NCBI GenBank assembly: GCA_028819955.1
Contig: JAPPKP010000442.1
Location: forward strand, 1 to 23,544
Direction: 5' to 3'
Length of the DNA stretch: 23,544 nt
From: Rhodospirillaceae bacterium
GTDB lineage: Bacteria; Pseudomonadota; Alphaproteobacteria; UBA828
The translations under genes were made by a program, and so were the position numbers. Shown here piece after piece: positions 23,221 through 23,544 of this stretch. Below the pieces are notes generated by a model. That model was not told where the DNA came from. It saw nothing but the letters and a program-made list of their open reading frames with translations, and did no database searches. Within the stretch, counting starts at the first letter, position 1, and each line of letters opens with the position of its first letter.

Positions 23221-23544
23221 TCAGGTCGAGCGCCCGTCGGCCGGTGCGAGCTCGACGCCGAGCCGCCCGGCGAGGTCCTGCACGAACTGCCAGGCCACCC
23301 GGCCCGAGCGGGCGCCGCGGGTCATGCTCCACTCGATGGCTTCCGCGTGCAGGGTCTCGCGCTCGACGGCGAGGCCGAAGTGATCCGCATAGCCCTCGAC
23401 CATGGCGAAGAACGTCGCCTGGTCGCAGGGATGGAAGCCGAGCCAGAGGCCGAAACGGTCCGAGAGCGAGACCGACTCCTCCACCGCCTCGCCGGGGTGG
23501 ATCGCGGTCGAACGCTCGTTGTCGATCATGTCGCGCGGCATCAG
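23221..23544 (-). CDS. DUF815 family P-loop ATPase, C-terminal part
   Basis: These are the last ~107 residues of a protein that continues past the window edge; only the 3' end is present. The sequence LMPRDMIDNE (the LM encoded by the last bases), then IHPGEAVEESVSLSDRFGLW and LGF, is the highly conserved C-terminal part of DUF815 (PF05673) AAA-type ATPases. RDRFGLW-like sequences and the HPGE-EE segment are diagnostic. The Walker motifs would lie upstream, outside the window. An ATG at 23541 is internal, not the true start. It converges on the M23 lipoprotein gene with 6 bp between stops, as in many alphaproteobacteria. The biological role of DUF815 is not established. Confidence 0.88.
   Translation of the reverse strand: MMPRDMIDNERSTAIHPGEAVEESVSLSDRFGLWLGFHPCDQATFFAMVEGYADHFGLAVERETLHAEAIEWSMTRGARSGRVAWQFVQDLAGRLGVELAPADGRST

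Noticed and set aside
1..23544. CRISPR array, tRNA genes, toxin-antitoxin or phage-defence cluster
   Set aside because: I looked for regular spaced repeats, tRNA-like cloverleaf cores (TTCGANNC) next to acceptor stems, and small paired genes, and saw none that hold up. The genes present are metabolic, transport or housekeeping.

Overview
The window is a high-GC stretch of a chromosome that looks alphaproteobacterial, of a Rhodospirillales/Rhizobiales-like lineage. The reasons are the serS-surE-M23 lipoprotein order, a DUF815 ATPase converging on it, the abundance of Tat-exported ABC binding proteins, and a bipartite palindromic intergenic repeat built on GCCGGG..CTTGA..CCCGGC. I see no rRNA, tRNA, CRISPR array, prophage or intact insertion sequence.

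Layout. (1) 1-343 has no gene. It holds a 215-bp nested inverted-repeat (MITE-like) element bounded by CTAG, followed by a 7-bp tandem repeat. (2) 344-8475, all minus strand, read right to left: a Tat-type type-I periplasmic binding protein, two LIV-type ATPases, two LIV-type permeases, a secreted CRTAC1-like propeller protein with an ASPIC/UnbV tail, a membrane fatty-acid desaturase and, after a 126-bp gap, a GFA-family zinc protein. The first seven genes are spaced tightly enough to be one operon. (3) 8705-10090 is a divergent amidase-signature hydrolase. It overlaps, tail to tail, gpmI (10059-11648, minus). (4) 11877-15084 is a polyamine-type ABC module (Tat-exported binding protein and two permeases) with no ATPase. 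A very strong hairpin lies just before the first permease. (5) 15081-17916: an OsmC-like protein and an NtaA-family flavin monooxygenase on the minus strand, then a divergent SDR oxidoreductase. (6) 17962-19071 is a lipoprotein whose C-terminus resembles the transferrin-binding-protein beta-barrel. It converges on a SprT-like zinc protease gene with two tandem SH3-like repeats. (7) 20088-23214 is a translationally coupled serS-surE-LysM/M23 lipoprotein operon, followed by the 3' end of a convergent DUF815 ATPase.

How the parts may work together. Regions 2-3 look like an uptake system for an unidentified substrate, possibly an amide because an amidase is divergently transcribed. Its operon also carries an extracellular calcium-type propeller and a desaturase, which is an unusual partnership. 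Regions 4-5 look like an uptake-plus-oxidation neighbourhood, but the ATPase and a flavin reductase would have to come from elsewhere. Region 7 is housekeeping. The most unusual items are the LIV-CRTAC1-desaturase operon, the degenerate ABC signature in its LivG-like ATPase, the hairpin at 13296-13329 and the nested palindromic element at 52-266. I found nothing I would call a clearly new defence or mobile system.
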